Positions 39,625 through 49,879 of a stretch of DNA of 64,000 nucleotides are shown piece after piece. Numbering within the stretch: the stretch's first letter is position 1; each line of letters opens with the position of its first letter. The stretch is from assembly GCF_020524035.2 (NCBI RefSeq), contig NZ_CP129013.1:1-64000 (forward strand), given 5' to 3'. Under the pieces are notes generated by a model. It was not told the origin of the DNA. It saw only the letters and a program-made list of their open reading frames with translations, and made no database searches. Both the position numbers and the translations under genes were made by a program. The stretch comes from Bacillus carboniphilus (lineage in GTDB: Bacteria > Bacillota > Bacilli > Bacillales > JAIVKR01).

Positions 39625-39654
39625 TCCTCATTTACTATGAACATGGACTTTCTG
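39625..39654 (+). repeat. 30-base dispersed repeat, copy 1
   Basis: TCCTCATTTACTATGAACAT plus ten more bases is identical to 58871-58900, 19 kb away in the same orientation. Confidence 0.7.
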
Positions 39655-39845
39655 GACAGCACCTTTATAATGGACTGGGAAATATCCTAACGGTTCCCAT
39701 ACAGAAGTCTGTGTTTCTTCTATATCGAGTCAATAAATTATTGTTTATAGTTTTTTTCTAACGTTTTCAACATAAAGGTGGTTGTGTTTCTTCTAATTTT
39801 AACACTATAATAGAATTGTTCGGGTTTTGCTTAAGGAGGATTTAC

Positions 39846-40913
39846 ATGAACAAGCATACAATCGTTTTTACTGGTGGTGGGTCGGCTGGACATGTGACAC
39901 CGAACATTGCCATTATGAATGAATTAAATCGAGATAAATGGGATATCCATTATATAGGTTCACATAAAGGAATTGAAAAAGAATTAATTGAAAAGACAAA
40001 CATCCCGTATCATTCCATTTCAAGTGGAAAGTTGCGACGTTACCTAGATAAAGAAAATTTAATTGATCTATTTCGAGTTGTTAAGGGAATAAGTGATGCT
40101 AGAAAGCATTTAAAAAGGTTAAAACCGGCAGTTGTATTTTCAAAAGGTGGGTTTGTCAGTGTACCAGTGGTCATCGCTGCAAGATCGCTTAAAATACCCG
40201 TTTTTCTTCACGAAAGCGACCTTACGCCAGGTTTAGCTAATAAAATTGCCAATCGTTTCTCAACCAACATCTATACTTCATTTGAAGAAGCAAGTGAACA
40301 TTTCCCATCTAAAAAAACAAAAGTCGTTGGCTCGCCTATTAGAAAAGAGTTATTGCAAGGGAATGTAACAAAGGGCCTTCATTATTTAGATTTTACAACA
40401 CAAAAGCCAATTATTTTAATTATGGGTGGAAGCTTAGGGGCTTCTCGTATTAATGACGTTGTTCGTAAGGCTTTACCGAAATTGTTAGATGACTATCAGG
40501 TCATTCATCTTTGTGGAAAAGGAAATTTAGAACCTACTTTAGAAGGGAAAAGGGGCTATAGACAGTTTGAATATGTATATGATGATTTGGCTGACTTATT
40601 AGCTGCTGCTGATTATGTCATTACAAGAGGCGGTTCTAATGCGATTTTTGAATTTTTAGCGTTAAAGAAGCCGATGGTCATTATTCCATTAACGTTAAAG
40701 CAAAGTCGAGGAGATCAAATATTAAATGCTAAGTCATTTGAACAGCATGGCTACGCAATGAAATTAGAAGAAGAAGAGCTTACAGTGGAATCTCTCCTTG
40801 AAAAATTGGGACTATTAAAAGAAAACCGTTCCATGATTCTTTCGTCAATGAATCGTGCAAAGCAATTGCATGCCATTGATGTGATTAAGGAAGATTTGGA
40901 GAAAGTAATCTAA
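39846..40913 (+). CDS. murG: MurG-like UDP-GlcNAc:lipid I N-acetylglucosaminyltransferase
   Basis: Glycosyltransferase family 28 enzyme making lipid II on the inner face of the membrane. The 355-residue product has the N-terminal FTGGGSAGHVTPN, KGGFVSVPVVIAA, ESDLTPGLANKIA and the donor-site IMGGSLGASRIND and RGGSNAIFEFLAL. AAGGAGGATTTAC precedes the ATG. It stands alone, not in the division and cell-wall cluster, so it may be a second MurG as in the B. cereus group, perhaps with a special role. A terminator follows. Confidence 0.9.
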   Translation: MNKHTIVFTGGGSAGHVTPNIAIMNELNRDKWDIHYIGSHKGIEKELIEKTNIPYHSISSGKLRRYLDKENLIDLFRVVKGISDARKHLKRLKPAVVFSKGGFVSVPVVIAARSLKIPVFLHESDLTPGLANKIANRFSTNIYTSFEEASEHFPSKKTKVVGSPIRKELLQGNVTKGLHYLDFTTQKPIILIMGGSLGASRINDVVRKALPKLLDDYQVIHLCGKGNLEPTLEGKRGYRQFEYVYDDLADLLAAADYVITRGGSNAIFEFLALKKPMVIIPLTLKQSRGDQILNAKSFEQHGYAMKLEEEELTVESLLEKLGLLKENRSMILSSMNRAKQLHAIDVIKEDLEKVI

Positions 40914-40962
40914 AAAAGCTATTAGGATGGTTATAGAACAACCATTCTAATAGCTTTGCTTT
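40914..40962 (+). terminator. Terminator of the murG-like gene
   Basis: Long stem AAAGCTATTAGGATGGTT with complement AACCATTCTAATAGCTTT. Confidence 0.88.
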
Positions 40963-40998
40963 TAAAAGATAAGCGTGTATAAACTATGTCCTTCATAA

Positions 40999-41146
40999 GA
41001 AAGTGCTTTCATCGTTGTTTACTCCAGCCTTCAGCAACTCCGGCGCACAACGATGTGCTAGCATCAATGTTAGCTCGCGTGTGGTGGTTAAATTTAGTTG
41101 ATGTTCATTATCACTCGTTGCTGAACGGGCGCATTCGCTTTTCTTA
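40999..41146 (+). repeat. Family B repeat, copy 2
   Basis: Runs from AAAGTGCTTTCATCGTTG through CAGCAACTCCGGCGCACA, GATGTGCTAGCATCAATG and CGTTGCTGAACGGGCGC to CGCTTTTCTTA. It aligns with most of 52593-52775. Its last bases include the stop codon of the gene on the other strand. Confidence 0.75.
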
Positions 41147-41629
41147 TTTTATCGGAATATAAATGTCTATAACTGATTCAGGAGATTCTGGTCCAAGAAA
41201 TCTTTCATCGTATAGTTCAAAAGATGGCGTATTTAGAACCTCATAAGAAGTGGAAGGCAAGTAAGAGTTGAAAATGTCATTAAATGCTTTCCCAATTGTA
41301 CTGGCAGGCCCTTTATGAGTGAAGACCAAATACTTTTGTGAAGGAATTTCTTTACTGATGAATTGATCATTTGGTAGATTGACTTGATCTACTTCAAAAG
41401 CAGCTAAATAACGAAACCCTCCTTTTTGTTCATTATAATCGTAACAAAAACCATAGGTGACTTTTGGATTGGTTTTATGGAGAATTTGCTCATGAGCTCC
41501 CATAAAGTTCATCCATAACTGATCCATCACGTTTGTTTCTTCCATTTCTTTGTTTGAAGTTTGACATTCCATCCCTACTACCACCATTTTTTCCTTTGTA
41601 ACAATTTTCGGTTCTACAAGCTGTTTCAT
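41144..41629 (-). CDS. GyrI-like / effector-binding domain protein
   Basis: A 161-residue stand-alone small-molecule-binding domain of the GyrI/AraC effector-binding type (VTYGFCYDYNEQKGGFRYLA, IPSQKYLVFTHKGPASTI, SFELYDERFLGPESPES). No DNA-binding domain. It is divergent from a WYL regulator gene 115 bases away, so the two may be functionally linked. Its ligand is unknown. The stop codon lies in the edge of a family B repeat, so the original C-terminus may have been altered. Confidence 0.85.
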   Translation of the reverse strand: MKQLVEPKIVTKEKMVVVGMECQTSNKEMEETNVMDQLWMNFMGAHEQILHKTNPKVTYGFCYDYNEQKGGFRYLAAFEVDQVNLPNDQFISKEIPSQKYLVFTHKGPASTIGKAFNDIFNSYLPSTSYEVLNTPSFELYDERFLGPESPESVIDIYIPIK

Positions 41630-41743
41630 TTTTTCATTCCTCCCTTATTTAAGTTCATCTTTAGTATAGAGGATAAATATGACAACTACTGTCATGTTTA
41701 TTTGATAAAGTTATAATTAAGTAAAAAGATGTGAGGTGAGCGT

Positions 41744-42688
41744 GTGAACAAGTCGAAACGGCTAGTAGATTTAATTATGGTCATTAATGCAAAAAGACAG
41801 TTTACAGCTAAAGAATTAGCAGAAGAAATGGACGTATCCATTCGAACGATTCAACGTGACTTACTTGATTTGCAGGAGCTTGGTGTTCCGATTTATTCGC
41901 AGCCAGGGGTCGGCGGTGGGTATCGTATATTAAAGGAGAAAATTCTTCCACCCATTTCATTTACAGAAGATGAAGCAATCTCCATGTTTTTTGCAAATCA
42001 ATCGTTACAGTTTTATCAAGACCTTCCTTTTGACACAGATGCCAAGCAGGCATTAAATAAATTCCATCATTATTTATCGAATGATATAAAGAAGAAAATT
42101 GAGCAGCTCAAAAAACGGTTTGTTTTTTATACACATGAGAGACATAGAAAATCGCCCTTTTTACGATTATTGTTAGAAACCTCTATAAATCAACGTGTCT
42201 TAGAGGTGACCTATGAATCGGTGACAGAAACGACGAAACGTAACATTCAGCCAATAGGGATATTTGCTCGAAACGGCTTCTGGTACTGTCCGTCCTACTG
42301 TTTCAACAAACAAGAAGTGAGGTTGTTTAGAGTGGATCGTTTTTTATCGGTTGACGTGTCACACGAGATAGAACCAGTTGATTTAAATGGTTATACAATC
42401 GAGAATTGGTTTAGCTCATTTAGTAAATCGGAAGAGCTTCACTTAAATGTTCGTTTAACAAGAGAAGGAGTAAAAGTATGTGAGAACGATCCTTATTTAG
42501 AAACAAAACTAACCATTCATGAAAATGGTACAGGTATATTAAAAACAGATGTTTCTTCTAAAAACCTTGATTATTTCGCTAACTTTTTTTTAAGTCTTGG
42601 AACTCATGCTAAAATACGGGAGCCACAAGAGCTCATAAACGTTATGAAAGAGAAAATAAATGAGCTCAATCGAATGTATGGTTCTTAA
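41744..42688 (+). CDS. YafY/YobV-type transcriptional regulator (HTH plus WYL)
   Basis: A 314-residue DNA-binding regulator: N-terminal winged helix (FTAKELAEEMDVSIRTIQRD, residues 19-38) and a WYL-type ligand-sensing region (RNIQPIGIFARNGFWYCPSY, RLFRVDRFL). GTG start behind GAGGTGAGC. It is divergent from the effector-binding gene, its likely target. Its last four bases overlap the convergent cotA stop. Confidence 0.9.
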   Translation: MNKSKRLVDLIMVINAKRQFTAKELAEEMDVSIRTIQRDLLDLQELGVPIYSQPGVGGGYRILKEKILPPISFTEDEAISMFFANQSLQFYQDLPFDTDAKQALNKFHHYLSNDIKKKIEQLKKRFVFYTHERHRKSPFLRLLLETSINQRVLEVTYESVTETTKRNIQPIGIFARNGFWYCPSYCFNKQEVRLFRVDRFLSVDVSHEIEPVDLNGYTIENWFSSFSKSEELHLNVRLTREGVKVCENDPYLETKLTIHENGTGILKTDVSSKNLDYFANFFLSLGTHAKIREPQELINVMKEKINELNRMYGS

Positions 42689-44217
42689 GAAATGACATAA
42701 TAGGGACGCATCATTTCATAGTCTTCATGTTCTAAAATATGACAGTGCCACACAAATAATCCTGTATATGGACCAAAAGGAACGATGATTCGTGTGATTT
42801 CTCCTGGATTGGCTCTCACAGTATCTTTCCTTCCTTGTTCATTTAAATCTGCTTTTCGTTTAGCGCCAGTTGTTACAATTTTTCCTTTCTCTTTGTATAT
42901 GTTGACATCAAAGGGCTGACGGTCCAGAAGTTGAAAACGAACTAAATGCAAATGAATAGGATGAGATTGTTCTGTTATATTGATTAAATTCCATACCTCA
43001 GTGCTCCCTAGTTTTGGTATTTCAGTTAGAGGATCACTCCATTTTTGATTGTTTAATAAGTGAATAGGGCGTTTGTACGGGTCTGTTTGCATATTTAACA
43101 GAAGGTTCCTTTGTTTGTATTGAGGTTCCTCTTTAATAATAGATTCTAGAGCTAATTGAAGAGGTACTTGACTTTGATCTTTCATCAATAAAGGTTTGTT
43201 CACTCTAAATTGCATGACCGTACATGTTGTTTCTAGATTTGGTTTATCTCCATTTGGAAAAGGGGTCTCAGCATCATTATTAATAATAATGGTTTGATTT
43301 AATTGATCGGTAAAATCAATGATAACATCTGCTCGTTCAGCAGGGGCAAGAAGTAAGGAGTAGACTTTAATAGGTGTAGGTAATAGCCCTTGATCTGTGC
43401 CAGTTTGAATGAAAGAATCCCCATTATTTAACGTTAATCTAAAAAATCGTGAATTTGATCCATTTAGAATTCTAAAGCGGTATTTTCTCGGTTCTACCTC
43501 TAAAAAAGGCCATACTTTTCCATTTACTAAAATGAAATCACCAAAAAATACACGGACTACTGAAGGATTTACGGTTTCGTTAGGTGGAGTTGTTTGAGAA
43601 GGATAATAAAGTGAGCCATCTTCATTGATAGAACGATCTTGAATTAATAAAGGGATATCATATGGTTCAGAAGGAAGATGTAAATTCTTTTCGTTTTGGT
43701 CATGAATAATATAAAACCCTGTTAATCCAGCGTAGTTATTTAAACGAGTGATTCCAATTGCATGATCGTGATACCAAAGTGTTGTAGCAGGTTGTTGGTT
43801 TGGATAGAAATAAACTTTATGTTTAAAATGGATGCCAATTTTCTCAAAACCTCTTGTGAACCAAGCCTCAGGATAGCCATCACTCCCTTCAGGTGTAACG
43901 CCTCCATGAAGGTGAACGACGGTTCGAACTTGGGGAACGTTTTTGCTAGCTCCATGAACAGTCGTGTCTATTGGAAAAAAGTGCTTCAAAGGCAACTCGT
44001 TTTTCCATAATACATAAACAGGCTGATTACGCCAAACGTGAAATGTTGGCCCAGGGTAATGACCATTAAATCCCCAAATTTTTGCGGGAGGTAAATCGCG
44101 ATGAAGTTTTTGGGAATTCTCTTTCATAGATAGTTCATAATATGGAATATTGTTTATCAAACATACCGGCTGAATCGTTTCCACAAGGGGAAGAGGATCA
44201 ACAAATTTTGTAAGCAT
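42685..44217 (-). CDS. cotA: Spore coat multicopper oxidase CotA (laccase / bilirubin oxidase)
   Basis: Outer spore-coat laccase that oxidises phenols and bilirubin with reduction of O2 to water. The 510-residue product has all copper sites: HLHGG (H102, H104), WYHDH (H150, H152), HPIHLH and WHCHILEHEDYEMM, with H491, C492, H493, H497 and the axial M502 at the numbers of B. subtilis CotA. No signal peptide, as for coat proteins assembled from the mother cell. GGAGGTAC precedes the ATG and a sigma-K-like -10 lies upstream. Confidence 0.95.
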   Translation of the reverse strand: MLTKFVDPLPLVETIQPVCLINNIPYYELSMKENSQKLHRDLPPAKIWGFNGHYPGPTFHVWRNQPVYVLWKNELPLKHFFPIDTTVHGASKNVPQVRTVVHLHGGVTPEGSDGYPEAWFTRGFEKIGIHFKHKVYFYPNQQPATTLWYHDHAIGITRLNNYAGLTGFYIIHDQNEKNLHLPSEPYDIPLLIQDRSINEDGSLYYPSQTTPPNETVNPSVVRVFFGDFILVNGKVWPFLEVEPRKYRFRILNGSNSRFFRLTLNNGDSFIQTGTDQGLLPTPIKVYSLLLAPAERADVIIDFTDQLNQTIIINNDAETPFPNGDKPNLETTCTVMQFRVNKPLLMKDQSQVPLQLALESIIKEEPQYKQRNLLLNMQTDPYKRPIHLLNNQKWSDPLTEIPKLGSTEVWNLINITEQSHPIHLHLVRFQLLDRQPFDVNIYKEKGKIVTTGAKRKADLNEQGRKDTVRANPGEITRIIVPFGPYTGLFVWHCHILEHEDYEMMRPYYVIS

Positions 44218-44239
44218 TATGTACCTCCTTTTGTCATTT

Positions 44240-44248
44240 TACTGTATG
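44240..44248 (-). promoter_or_regulatory. Possible sigma-K -10 element of cotA
   Basis: On the minus strand CATACAGTA fits the sigma-K -10 consensus CATANNNTA, 23 bases before the start codon. No good -35 AC at the right distance, so only moderate support. Confidence 0.4.
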
Positions 44249-44331
44249 ATGAATAGAAGCGGACTATGAGTGATATATCAATCCGTTGCATGATTGAATT
44301 TGTGACATATATAATTAAAGGGGGGATGTTT

Positions 44332-44631
44332 ATGGATATTAGAGAATTACAGCAACATGCAGTTGAATTTGTTGAAGAAAAAGGATTTGAAAGGGTATCA
44401 TTTGAACAGCGCATCATGTATTTGATGTCTGAGCTAGGTGAGTTGACAGATGATTGTTTGAAGTTTCAATTTGAACAAGATGTACATAAGAAGCAAGAGA
44501 TTAAAGAGAACATTGGACTTGAAATGTTTGATGTAGTTTGGAATATAGCTGAGCTAGCCAACAGGCTTGAAATTGATTTAACCGAAGCTTTTGAAAAAAA
44601 GATAATGATTAATCAAACGAGGACGTGGTAG
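44332..44631 (+). CDS. MazG-like nucleotide pyrophosphohydrolase
   Basis: A 99-residue all-helical protein of the MazG/dUTPase-like superfamily, which hydrolyses nucleoside triphosphates to monophosphates. The metal-binding pattern is visible in MSELGELTDDCLKF and GLEMFDVVWNIAELANRL (E..E and E..D pairs). ATG 44332 follows AAAGGGGGGATG; longer readings lack a site. Substrate unknown; house-cleaning of abnormal nucleotides is likely. Confidence 0.82.
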   Translation: MDIRELQQHAVEFVEEKGFERVSFEQRIMYLMSELGELTDDCLKFQFEQDVHKKQEIKENIGLEMFDVVWNIAELANRLEIDLTEAFEKKIMINQTRTW

Positions 44632-44684
44632 TTACTTGTTTTGGTCTAATAAGTCTCTTCATAGACCCAATACGTGTAAAAGTA

Positions 44685-44724
44685 AAAGCCAAGAATGTTG
44701 TTGAATCAACATTTTTGGCCTTTC
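44685..44724 (+). terminator. Terminator of the MazG-like gene
   Basis: Stem AAAGCCAAGAATGTTG with complement CAACATTTTTGGCCTTT. Confidence 0.8.
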
Positions 44725-44818
44725 AATTTGCTCTTATTTAACTCAAAAATAGACTTTCTAGAAAGACCCTTCGCCAAAGTCATTTATTTCGTTTTTGTAA
44801 AAACATGAATTTTTATAT

Positions 44819-44986
44819 TTAATAATGAATCTTTCCAATGCTTTTTTTAGGATTTACTTTTAGATTTGTTTGCTGATGATGTTTCTTTCCTTTCCCTCGA
44901 CATGTTGGGCATGGCTTTTTAAAAAGAAGTAGTATAGATACCTTTCCTTCTCCTTGACATTTCTCACACGATGACTGAAGGTACAA
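44819..44986 (-). CDS. Small DnaJ-type zinc-knuckle protein (YuiA-like)
   Basis: A 55-residue protein with two CxxCxGxG motifs, CEKCQGEGK (C7, C10) and CPTCRGKGK (C26, C29), as in one zinc site of DnaJ. Small Bacillus YuiA-type proteins have this layout. TTG start behind AAGGAGGGCTTAAG. It lies in a 700-base gap with otherwise no gene. Function unknown. Confidence 0.6.
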   Translation of the reverse strand: MYLQSSCEKCQGEGKVSILLLFKKPCPTCRGKGKKHHQQTNLKVNPKKSIGKIHY

Positions 44987-45347
44987 CCTTAAGCCCTCCT
45001 TATCTATTAAAAAGGATTGGTTTTACATTGCTGAATACCTATTTTAAGGTATGCAACCATTTCATTTTTGTTCTTTAAAGGATATTATAACTGGATACAA
45101 TCCAATTCATATTACTCGTTTTATTATTTATGATTAAATTTTATGAAGTTAACAAACATTCATAACTCCGAGGTAGGTCAAAGTTGGAATTGGCATGTTG
45201 AGGTAATTATTATGTAGAAATGACTTTTTATCTGATACTCCTTATGTTTGTAGGGGTAATTTAAATGAATTCTAAATTTGTATGTGTTCTGTTTTTCCTT
45301 TGCATATGATATAGTAGTGGGATGAAGAAAAAGAGAGGAAAAGACGA

Positions 45348-46922
45348 ATGAATAAGAAACAACAAGTAGCGGAACGAAAGACGTTTGCAATTATTTCTCA
45401 CCCAGATGCAGGGAAAACAACCATTACAGAAAAGTTACTTCTCTTTGGTAACGTAATCCGTCAAGCAGGGACGGTAAAAGGAAAAAAATCGGGTAAGTTT
45501 GCGGCATCCGATTGGATGGATATTGAGAAGAAACGTGGAATCTCGGTTACTTCAAGTGTGATGAGTTTTCCGTATGAAAACTTTCATGTCAACATTTTAG
45601 ACACGCCTGGACATGAAGACTTTAGTGAAGATACGTATCGAACGTTAACAGCAGTAGATTCGGTTGTGATGGTTATCGATTCGACAAAGGGTGTCGAACC
45701 ACAAACGATTAAGCTGTTTAAAGTATGTCGAATGAGAGGAATTCCCATCTTTACGTTTATGAACAAACTCGATCGTGAAGGGAAAGAACCATTAGAACTT
45801 CTTTCAGAACTTGAAGAAGTTCTTGGAATTGAGTCTTATCCTATGAATTGGCCTGTAGGAATGGGGAAAAATTTCTTAGGGATCATTGATCGCTATAATG
45901 AAGAGTTTGTCCACTTTACTGGGGATGAGAAAGAAGAAAAAATGCCCCTTGAACAATTACAGCAATCTGAATTAAAAGATCATCCTCAACTCCAAAGTAC
46001 AGAGGAAGAACTAATGCTTTTAGATGAAGCAGGAAATCAATTTGATGAAGAAAAAGTCATGAAGGGTGAATTAACCCCTGTGTTTTTTGGAAGCGCACTA
46101 GCCAATTTTGGAGTGCATTCGTTTTTTGATACGTTTGTCAAGTTTGCTTCACCTCCAAAACCGAGAAAAACGGATGACGGTCTTGTGTCACCTGAATCTG
46201 AAACATTTTCAGGCTATATTTTTAAAATTCAAGCGAATATGAATCCTGCTCATCGCGACCGAATAGCCTTCCTACGAGTTTGTTCAGGAAAGTTTGAAAG
46301 AGGCATGTCAGTGAAAATTACCCGTACAAATAAATCGATCAAACTCAATCAAACACAGCAATTTTTAGCTGCTAGTCGAGAAACTGTAGATGAAGCTTAT
46401 CCTGGTGATATTATTGGTATTTATGATCCAAATATTTATCAAATAGGTGATACGTTAGTTGGAGGTAAAGAGTCTATTCAATATCGAGAGCTTCCGCAAT
46501 TTCCATCAGAAATGTTCCGTAAAGTTCGTGTCAAAAATGTCATGAAGTCTAAGCAGTTCAAAAAAGGAATTGAACAACTGGTTCAAGAAGGTGCCATTCA
46601 ATTGTTCAAGCAAGATGCAACGGAAGATATTATTTTAGGAGCTGTTGGATTACTTCAGTTTGAAGTGTTTGAATATCGAATGAAAGCAGAGTATAACGTT
46701 GATATTGAATTTACGATGCTTGGTGATAAGCTTCCTCGCTGGTTACCTGAGCCACCTGAGAATAAAAATATTTATGATTCGAGAAATATTTTAGTGAAGG
46801 ATCGATATGATCGTTATGCGGTTCTTTTTGAAAGTGAATTTACGTTAAGGTTCTTTAAAGATAAATACAAAGACATTGAATTGATTGATTTGCTTGAGTC
46901 AAATGATTATAAAAGTCTATAA
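45348..46922 (+). CDS. prfC: Peptide chain release factor 3 (RF3)
   Basis: Translational GTPase that recycles RF1/RF2 from the ribosome. The 524-residue product has the G1 motif [10 protein letters not shown] (residues 18-27), [25 protein letters not shown] and the RF3-specific start [19 protein letters not shown]. subtilis lacks prfC, so its presence is a difference from that reference. GAGGAAAAGACG precedes the ATG. Monocistronic with a terminator. Confidence 0.95.
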   Translation: MNKKQQVAERKTFAIISHPDAGKTTITEKLLLFGNVIRQAGTVKGKKSGKFAASDWMDIEKKRGISVTSSVMSFPYENFHVNILDTPGHEDFSEDTYRTLTAVDSVVMVIDSTKGVEPQTIKLFKVCRMRGIPIFTFMNKLDREGKEPLELLSELEEVLGIESYPMNWPVGMGKNFLGIIDRYNEEFVHFTGDEKEEKMPLEQLQQSELKDHPQLQSTEEELMLLDEAGNQFDEEKVMKGELTPVFFGSALANFGVHSFFDTFVKFASPPKPRKTDDGLVSPESETFSGYIFKIQANMNPAHRDRIAFLRVCSGKFERGMSVKITRTNKSIKLNQTQQFLAASRETVDEAYPGDIIGIYDPNIYQIGDTLVGGKESIQYRELPQFPSEMFRKVRVKNVMKSKQFKKGIEQLVQEGAIQLFKQDATEDIILGAVGLLQFEVFEYRMKAEYNVDIEFTMLGDKLPRWLPEPPENKNIYDSRNILVKDRYDRYAVLFESEFTLRFFKDKYKDIELIDLLESNDYKSL

Positions 46923-46930
46923 AGTTTGAT

Positions 46931-46959
46931 AAGTTGTCTATTTTAGGCAACTTTTTGTT
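46931..46959 (+). terminator. Terminator of prfC
   Basis: Stem AAGTTGTC/GGCAACTT with a T-rich tail. Confidence 0.82.
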
Positions 46960-47028
46960 TTTAAAGTGACACTAATGTCTTTTTATAGTAAAATGATAAC
47001 TGTATTGTAAAAGAGAGGAGATATATTA

Positions 47029-48813
47029 ATGATGAAATTCCCTAGATTAGACCGCGAATCATTTTTCTTAGCCTTATCTATTCAAGATTTTTCTGTTAGT
47101 CCAGATGAAAAACAATTGATTTATTCAACGAACCTAAATGGTACCTATAACATTTGGGGAATGGATTTACCAAATCAATATCCATATCAACTAACAACGA
47201 TGAACCAAGCTTGTTTTCATTTATCATTTGATAAGCAGGGCGAGTTTATTTTAACGAATTTTGATCATGATGGCGATGAAAACGAGCAAATCTATGCATT
47301 ATCTAGATTAGGTGGTTCTTTAGTACCTCTTCGTAATCAAGAGGGTGTTCGTCACATGGAACCTATTTTATCAAAAGATGGGAAACGTTTATATTATACA
47401 TCCAATAAAGAAAATAAAACGATGTTATCGAGCTTTGTTTATGATCTCGAAACAGAAAAAGAAAAGATGTTGTTTGATGGTAAGGAGGCTCCTACAACCT
47501 TATGTGCTGTGAGTCCTGAAGAGAAGTATTTTGTTTATTTTCTTCATTTTTCTAATACGAATAATCAATTAATAATTGATACTGACGGAGAAATTAACAA
47601 TGTGTTTCCAGAAACAAAACGTGATTTCACGGTTGGTAACGTTAAATTTATTAATAATCATACATTCTATTTCACAACAAACTTTGAAGAAGATGTTTCT
47701 TATTTAGCTTCTTATGATGTGCATACAAAAACCTTTAAAAAAGTCGCTCATTTACAGGACTTTGAAATGGAAAGCCTAGATTGGGATGAAGAGAGAAATC
47801 GTTTATTTATTAGTGGAACAAGCGGTGTAGTAAGCCGACTGTGTTCATATGATTTAAAAGAACAACAGTTAAATGAAATTGATCTTCCGGTTACATTTCT
47901 TTTAAAGTTCATGGTTATGGATAGTGGGAACTGTTATGTTTTAGGTAACACTGAAACATCTCTTGGGAACATATATAGGCTTAAAGAGGGAAGTTGGACG
48001 AAGTTGACGAATCACCGGTTAATTGGGATAGATGAAAAAGCGCTACGTAAGGCAGAAACGGTTCGTTATCAATCGTTTGATGGCCTAGAAATTGAAGCGC
48101 TCTATTATAAAGCAAATCCTGAAACACACAACGGTTATACCTTGGTATGGCCACATGGAGGTCCTCAATATCATGAACAAAAAAGTTTTATTTCTTTCTT
48201 TCAATTAGCCATTTATGAAGGGTATAATCTTTTTTTACCAAACTTCCGCGGCTCAACGGGTTACGGTTTACAATTCACCAAAATGATTGAGAAAGACTGG
48301 GGACATGGTCCACGTTTAGATATGATTCATGGAATTGAATGGCTAATAGAAACTGGAAGAGCTGAGAAGGAACGAATCTTTTTATTTGGTGGCAGCTACG
48401 GAGGCTATATGTCTCTTTTGCTTCATGGTAGACATGCTTACTACTTCCAAGCAGTAGTTGATATATGTGGACCAAGTAATTTATTTTCCTTTATTAATAG
48501 TGTCCCTGAACATTGGAAGCCAGGGATGGAAGAGTGGTTAGGTCATCCTGAAAAAGATAAAGAAAAATTAACAGAGGATTCACCGATTTCGTATTTAGAC
48601 AATATGACAAAACCGATGATGATTGTTCAAGGAGCGAATGATCCACGAGTAGTAAAAGAAGAATCAGATCAAATTGTTGAAAAGTTGCGCGCACAAGGAA
48701 CCGAAGTTGAGTATATCGTAATGGAAGATGAAGGTCACGGCTTTAGTAAAAAAGAAAATGAAATCAAAGTGTTCAGCCGGATTTTTGACTTTTTTAAAGA
48801 GAATCAAAAATAA
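47029..48813 (+). CDS. S9 family prolyl oligopeptidase-like peptidase
   Basis: Cytosolic serine peptidase of 594 residues. An N-terminal beta-propeller (DEKQLIYSTNLNGTYNIWGM and similar blades) precedes an alpha/beta hydrolase domain with S456 in GGSYGGYM, D538 in GANDPRV and H570 in DEGHGFSK, a complete triad. Such enzymes cleave short peptides or acyl-peptides. GAGAGGAGATAT precedes tandem ATG codons; the first is used here. The following gap to 49096 holds no feature I can support. Confidence 0.92.
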   Translation: MMKFPRLDRESFFLALSIQDFSVSPDEKQLIYSTNLNGTYNIWGMDLPNQYPYQLTTMNQACFHLSFDKQGEFILTNFDHDGDENEQIYALSRLGGSLVPLRNQEGVRHMEPILSKDGKRLYYTSNKENKTMLSSFVYDLETEKEKMLFDGKEAPTTLCAVSPEEKYFVYFLHFSNTNNQLIIDTDGEINNVFPETKRDFTVGNVKFINNHTFYFTTNFEEDVSYLASYDVHTKTFKKVAHLQDFEMESLDWDEERNRLFISGTSGVVSRLCSYDLKEQQLNEIDLPVTFLLKFMVMDSGNCYVLGNTETSLGNIYRLKEGSWTKLTNHRLIGIDEKALRKAETVRYQSFDGLEIEALYYKANPETHNGYTLVWPHGGPQYHEQKSFISFFQLAIYEGYNLFLPNFRGSTGYGLQFTKMIEKDWGHGPRLDMIHGIEWLIETGRAEKERIFLFGGSYGGYMSLLLHGRHAYYFQAVVDICGPSNLFSFINSVPEHWKPGMEEWLGHPEKDKEKLTEDSPISYLDNMTKPMMIVQGANDPRVVKEESDQIVEKLRAQGTEVEYIVMEDEGHGFSKKENEIKVFSRIFDFFKENQK

Positions 48814-49096
48814 TGTAATATCTCTTGGAAGCCACTGAAAAAAATTAATTTGTTGAAAATAACAACGAAATGAAACGAAATATAGATGTTCAAGGGAGTA
48901 AATCACTACATATTGCAGATGATTTTCTTCCTTTTTTCCTTTTAGACACTTTTTCATTGCTTTCCCTTTACAATGGGATTCTTTTTGAAAAATGATAATA
49001 TTTGAAAATTTATAACTTTCAATAAAAGATATTTTTATAGTATAATAAAGGAAAAGATGGGGGTTACATAAACTATTTTGAAAAGAGGTTTGACCA

Positions 49097-49879
49097 ATGA
49101 TTCAATCGTTCGAATTAAATGTAAACACACTTGGGCCGAATATGAAAGTCTTCTTGTTTCAAGCCGATGATATGCTCATTGACTCGGGTCCGAAGCGGAT
49201 GGCAAAACAAGTGCAGGAAATTTTGTCTGAACGCACGATTAATGAAGTTGTTTATACTCATCACCATGAAGATCATACTGGAAATGCTCTATGGATTGAG
49301 AAATATTTGAAGGTTTCCCAATGGATTCATCCATCGGGCGTGAAACTATGTAAGGAGAAAACAAGACTCCCCTTTTATCGTGCGATGACTTGGAATAATC
49401 GAGAAGCTTTTCATCCTCTTCCTCTTGAGCAACCGTATATAGAAACAAAAAATTATTTCTTTAAAATTGTTCATACTCCGGGACATGCGATAGACCATAT
49501 TGTGTTGATTGACGAAGAACATAAAATTTGTTTTTCAGGCGATCTGTACTTATACCATTCTCCTACTGCTCATTTTTCTTTTGAATCCGTTCCAGAAATT
49601 ATTCGTTCTCTTGATAAAACATTAAGCTATTCATTTCGAGATGTATATTGTTCTCATACTGGATTTATCCCAGAAGGAAGAAAACTTTTAGAATGGAAAA
49701 GGGATAACTTATTTGAATTACAAGAAAAGGTGAGAGAATCTTTTCAAAAAGGGAAAACAGAACGACAAATTAAAAAAGAGCTTTTTCCGAAAAATAAAAT
49801 GTTTCAATATATATCGATGTTTGAAAATTCTCCTATGCATACGATTCGATCCATTTTAAAAGAAGCAGAGAACGTTTAA
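49097..49879 (+). CDS. MBL-fold metallo-hydrolase
   Basis: A 260-residue metallo-beta-lactamase-fold hydrolase with the zinc motif HxHxDH as THHHEDHTGNA (H55, H57, D59, H60), then HTPGHAIDHIVLID, FSGDLYLY and CSHTGF. The C-terminal helices (KGKTERQIKKELFPK) resemble LACTB2-like members. Substrate unknown. AAGAGGTTTGACC precedes the ATG. Confidence 0.9.
   Translation: MIQSFELNVNTLGPNMKVFLFQADDMLIDSGPKRMAKQVQEILSERTINEVVYTHHHEDHTGNALWIEKYLKVSQWIHPSGVKLCKEKTRLPFYRAMTWNNREAFHPLPLEQPYIETKNYFFKIVHTPGHAIDHIVLIDEEHKICFSGDLYLYHSPTAHFSFESVPEIIRSLDKTLSYSFRDVYCSHTGFIPEGRKLLEWKRDNLFELQEKVRESFQKGKTERQIKKELFPKNKMFQYISMFENSPMHTIRSILKEAENV

Noticed and set aside
39522-39761. 79-codon frame starting with GTG or TTG after AAAAGGTG
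   Set aside because: It has a passable ribosome binding site but contains the dispersed 30-base repeat and ends in an unlikely hydrophobic tail; no family recognised. Left out of the gene list.
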